A stretch of DNA of 63,714 nucleotides from a virus. The notes under the pieces are model-generated. The model was not told the origin of the DNA and made no database searches. It saw nothing but the letters and a program-made list of their open reading frames with translations. Every line of letters begins with the position of its first letter. The stretch's first letter is position 1. Made by a program: the position numbers and the translations under genes. The stretch spans positions 1 to 63,714 of IMG/VR virus record IMGVR_UViG_3300030117_005059; one strand, given 5' to 3'. Shown one piece after another: positions 60,429-63,714 of the stretch.

Positions 60429-63400
60429 TTATTTTCCTTTTTCTGGTTCAGAAAGAGAGTTTCCAGCTATTAGCCTTTTAGAGTCATTAAATTGCTTTTT
60501 TGCGTTTGCCAAAAAATCATCAAACCTTAAACCTATTTCTCCTGGCAAGTCGTACTCACTTGCCCACATGATTTGCATAGCTACAATGCCCTGTAGCGGC
60601 ATAACAAAGTTATTAAGCTCTTTGTCTGTTGGGGTTAACAACTCCGCCTCTTCCCCTTGTCCAATAGTGTATCCATTGGGAAAATACTCCCTAGCATCTT
60701 CAGCAACATCATTGTTACTACCTGACGTTAAAAATAACTGTCCATCATCATCTCGATCAAAATAGGTTAAGCATTTGTATATAAATTGTTTAAGCTTATC
60801 CTCTTCAAAAAGAGCCGAGGAAAAAAACCGCTGGCGTCTTCTCGTCGGCGAGATATTAAGTGTGGCGACTATCTTTTCAACATCTTCAATTATTTCAAGT
60901 TTATTATTTTTCCTAACTCTTCTAGCGATATAGTCTACTATCAATTGTGTTAGGATTGTATCTTGGTCAGATAAAAAGTAAGTTTCATCCCTACTATCTC
61001 TAGCCCCCGTATAGTGAACAACAGCAAAGTAAAAACGCATCAACTCTGCATAAACTATCTGTGCAGCAGCGAGACATTTGTCTTTTCTTACAACTGCCAG
61101 TGGACCAGCACTCAAGTTTTTAGGCATTGATTCCATACATGCATCTGAGATTCCCTGCATAACTTTATCAATATTCATACGGTCAACAACCTGCTGCCTA
61201 TATGTTCGGATATAATTTTCTACCTCTGGGTCATCGTTCGGATAATATAATGCTAACTCGACTGCAAATTTATTCTGCGTTTGAGCGTTACGCTGAAACT
61301 GTGCTGAGTTAAGGATGGTCCCATTAATTTGGTCATTTTGAGCTAGGGTCGCTCGAAGTAAATTTCTGCCTGCCTCATTTTGAATGTCAGTATATGAAAA
61401 AGCTCCTGCTGTAGATACCTCAGCCAATACTTGCCTATCAAAGTTTTCTCCCTCTTTGGCAATAGAAAAGACTGCTGACTCTGGGGTTACCTCCCTAATT
61501 TGCAAAGTAAGATCCTCACCTTCTTTTAGATTCTTAACAAAAACATCATTATCAAGGTTATAAGCAACATTTGTCTCACTACCAATTCTAGTCCTAATTT
61601 CTTCCTGATTATCAAATGTTCCTACAACCCAGAACTTATTTATGGGTAAACCAGCATTATCAAAATCACCTGGCTTAAAAGCAGTGAATTTAAATTCCTC
61701 TGTCAAAGATGGTCCCTTGGTTTTAATACCAGACAGATATTGCTTGGCAGTTTCTGACCCTTTTACCAAGGACACACTAGCTTGTGTTGCTACAGCAGCG
61801 CCTTGGTTTATCACGTTCTTAACTTCGTCTGGTTGTTCTGTGTTATCAATAAGATCTTTAACTGCGCTGCCCACTGCCTTTTGTAACCCACCAGGCTTTA
61901 ACAAGTCAGCTAATCTATTTGACTCCTCGGCTGCCTCACATAATGCGTCTACAAATTGTTGAGCTAAGTCAGCAGGGTCAATACCCATGGCAGACGCATT
62001 TTCAAGAACCTGATTTGCTGCGTCATCTAATTCACCCTCATCACAAATAATCGGTCCATCCTGAAATGGGATATAAGCATCAAATCTTGCTGGGGGTATG
62101 ACGTCACGAAGTGAAATAAAGAAAGCTGCTAGTTGAGAGTCTGTTAATACGTCATCTCCAAAAACTTTATCCGCCACAGACCTAACCGTTCTAAAAATTT
62201 GTCCGCTTGTTGGAGTATCGTATATCATGGTTCTTAATTCTTCGCCCGTTATAGAACGAGAAATAGCATCATAAAAACTTTCAACATCATTTTGATTTGC
62301 GGCAAACCCTAAATTTGCAAACAAACCGGTTGTATCACCCCCTGGGATGGGCGGTATAATTCTAGCTAAGTTTAGACCGTCTTTTATATTGAACGCATCT
62401 AAATCTATATCTAGGTCCAAACCCTCGGCTGCTTTAGCTATCAAACTATCTAATAGCGAATCACCATTGCAACCCAACAACTCTTGAATTGCTTCTCTTA
62501 GAAGCGCACCCAATAGTTGGATTAATGCAACTTTTATTCCCTTGATTAACAACAGACGAATAAAACCATAAATGTCAAGATTTGGTACTAAAGGCAGGGG
62601 CTGCAAGTTTGGTAGCAAGAATTTTAGTGCATCCTCTAAACCATCAAAGGCAAGATTCTTAAGTGCGTTTGGGTCGTTAAGAGTATTAAGAACACTGGGT
62701 ACAAGATCATTTAAAAGATCAAGTGCTTCGCTAACTTCACCACCACATCTTATAAATTCAGAAGCCAACTCCTCTGGTAAAAGCCCTTGCTCATTTAATT
62801 TATTCAGAAGCGCCTGCTGTAACAAAACGTCAGACGCTAGCTTCTTAGCTAGTGCCCCAAGCATTGTAGCAAAATCTACTCTTCCCATCAACTTAAGGAT
62901 GTCTGCCAAACTTTTAATTTGTTTCACTAATCCAGAGTTACATGTAACCAGTGCATCTGTCACACTTAATTCAACCGTCTCTCTAAGTGCAGTCTTTTGT
63001 TGTTGTTTTATTTTTATTCGTGACGCTTCCACGGAAGGATCTGCTACAACCACGCTCGCTGGTTTTTGTGCCTGCTTGTCAACTTTAGGGTCTTCTAACG
63101 CATTTATAGGCGGCTCTTTGTTGTCCTGTGTAGAGCCACCGGCTCTTCTTCTTGATACCTCATCGGCTCTTTCAACCTGACCTTTTTTACAAAGCTGATC
63201 AATATCTTCTTGTGTAAGCGTAACGGCTGGTACAAAGATCTTGGGTAGAAATTCAGTCCATGGTGTAGCTCCGCCACTACCTAACTTTGATAACTCCTCA
63301 TTGATCAGTTTAAGATTCTTAAGAATTGACCAAGTTGTAGGAGTGTATCCTGGGAAAGCATTTTGACCATTATTCTCTGCCGCAAAACCAAACTCACCCT

Positions 63401-63714
63401 GGTCATCCTTTGTAATATCGGGTGAGACACCTAATCCACTAAAACGCCCTGGTCGAAACATCTCTAAACCATCAACATCGATGATCTTATCCAATTCTGT
63501 TTCAAATAAAATAGGCTTAATTTTGCTGTCGAGCGTGATCTTAATTTTGTCTGCGTTGGGCTGCGGAACTTGCTCGTAGATATGTATCTTTAAAAGATTT
63601 CTTGGGATACTTGCAACAAAGTTGGTGTTTGTAAAATTAAGTTCTTGTTGAATCAAGATATCGCTGCCACGGCGATTCCTAATTTGATTTTGGTCTAAAT
63701 ATTGGATAGTGAAT
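60429..63714 (-). CDS. Large virion protein, partial at its N-terminus
   Basis: The frame stays open to the right edge: it reads on through FTIQYLDQNQIRNRRGSDI before a TTG at 63656, and that TTG has no ribosome binding site. The gene therefore probably starts outside the window. At least 1094 residues are visible. A helical Leu-rich middle (about residues 330-410 from the TTG) includes IRLLLIKGIKVALIQLLGAL and could be amphipathic. The C-terminus is acidic and ends SLSEPEKGK. I recognise no domain. Its position upstream of gp25 and gp6 suggests a baseplate hub or wedge protein. Confidence 0.6.
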   Translation of the reverse strand, partial: FTIQYLDQNQIRNRRGSDILIQQELNFTNTNFVASIPRNLLKIHIYEQVPQPNADKIKITLDSKIKPILFETELDKIIDVDGLEMFRPGRFSGLGVSPDITKDDQGEFGFAAENNGQNAFPGYTPTTWSILKNLKLINEELSKLGSGGATPWTEFLPKIFVPAVTLTQEDIDQLCKKGQVERADEVSRRRAGGSTQDNKEPPINALEDPKVDKQAQKPASVVVADPSVEASRIKIKQQQKTALRETVELSVTDALVTCNSGLVKQIKSLADILKLMGRVDFATMLGALAKKLASDVLLQQALLNKLNEQGLLPEELASEFIRCGGEVSEALDLLNDLVPSVLNTLNDPNALKNLAFDGLEDALKFLLPNLQPLPLVPNLDIYGFIRLLLIKGIKVALIQLLGALLREAIQELLGCNGDSLLDSLIAKAAEGLDLDIDLDAFNIKDGLNLARIIPPIPGGDTTGLFANLGFAANQNDVESFYDAISRSITGEELRTMIYDTPTSGQIFRTVRSVADKVFGDDVLTDSQLAAFFISLRDVIPPARFDAYIPFQDGPIICDEGELDDAANQVLENASAMGIDPADLAQQFVDALCEAAEESNRLADLLKPGGLQKAVGSAVKDLIDNTEQPDEVKNVINQGAAVATQASVSLVKGSETAKQYLSGIKTKGPSLTEEFKFTAFKPGDFDNAGLPINKFWVVGTFDNQEEIRTRIGSETNVAYNLDNDVFVKNLKEGEDLTLQIREVTPESAVFSIAKEGENFDRQVLAEVSTAGAFSYTDIQNEAGRNLLRATLAQNDQINGTILNSAQFQRNAQTQNKFAVELALYYPNDDPEVENYIRTYRQQVVDRMNIDKVMQGISDACMESMPKNLSAGPLAVVRKDKCLAAAQIVYAELMRFYFAVVHYTGARDSRDETYFLSDQDTILTQLIVDYIARRVRKNNKLEIIEDVEKIVATLNISPTRRRQRFFSSALFEEDKLKQFIYKCLTYFDRDDDGQLFLTSGSNNDVAEDAREYFPNGYTIGQGEEAELLTPTDKELNNFVMPLQGIVAMQIMWASEYDLPGEIGLRFDDFLANAKKQFNDSKRLIAGNSLSEPEKGK

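Noticed and set aside
62572-63180. A 202-residue plus-strand frame near the right edge
   Set aside because: It is antisense to the large virion gene, with Ser/Leu-rich antisense composition and no supporting signal.
63654-63656. TTG as the start of the right-most gene
   Set aside because: The frame remains open upstream to the edge and no ribosome binding site precedes the TTG, so the gene is better treated as partial.
1-63714. tRNA genes, CRISPR arrays, integrase or insertion sequences
   Set aside because: No cloverleaf-like sequences, spaced direct repeats, recombinase motifs or terminal inverted repeats were seen; the gaps between genes are too short to hide most of them.

Overview
The window is a contiguous piece of a tailed-phage genome with a T4-like (myovirus) structural core. 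It most resembles uncultivated marine T4-related phages rather than the T-even phages themselves. Every gene I can support lies on the minus strand, so transcription runs from high to low coordinates. Genes are packed tightly, with many TAATG, ATGA or TGATG stop/start overlaps, and most have clear AGGAG/GGAGG ribosome binding sites. That points to a bacterial host using ordinary Shine-Dalgarno initiation. No integrase, tRNA, CRISPR array or insertion sequence is visible. The first (right) and last (left) genes run off the window.

Layout in transcription order (right to left). (1) 63714-33870, baseplate and tail-fibre block: a large structural protein cut by the edge, a gp25-like protein, a gp6/Baseplate_J-like protein, a DNRLRE-like protein, a 3427-residue giant with a LamG-like domain, several large tail proteins including two paralogous pairs, and a RuvC-like resolvase. 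(2) 33838-30724: three proteins with a capsid-targeting-like N-terminus, one resembling histone H1. (3) 30676-25118, a replication/recombination island: primase, a fused Mre11-Rad50 (gp47-gp46), endonuclease VII (gp49), a DUF4385 protein, a DUF523/TudS-like protein and a 68-residue protein. A sigma70-like promoter lies just upstream and a late-type promoter begins immediately after it. (4) 25080-21447: two more capsid-targeting-like proteins (one ParB-like), a holin-like and a spanin-like protein, a small basic protein, an FtsZ/tubulin-like GTPase and a secreted protein. (5) 21450-10065, packaging and head: a zinc-ribbon protein, large terminase, portal, prohead protease, ribosomal protein bS21, capsid-surface candidates, scaffold and major capsid protein, closed by a strong terminator. 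(6) 9930-1, neck and tail: gp13-, gp14- and gp15-like proteins, sheath, tube, a gp26-like protein with a probable frameshifted extension, and a tape-measure protein cut by the left edge.

A nine-base motif (AACTATTTA, once TACTATTTA, minus strand) sits 20-60 bases upstream of seven transcription-unit starts. It looks like this phage's own late promoter, equivalent in role to the T4 TATAAATA element. The strongest candidates for new biology are the FtsZ-like GTPase with its coupled basic partner, bS21 inside the head operon, a likely +1/-2 frameshift between the gp26-like and gp51-like frames, and a family of proteins sharing an N-terminal helix followed by an (L/I)xE prohead-protease site. All functions are read from sequence motifs and gene order; no database search was possible.
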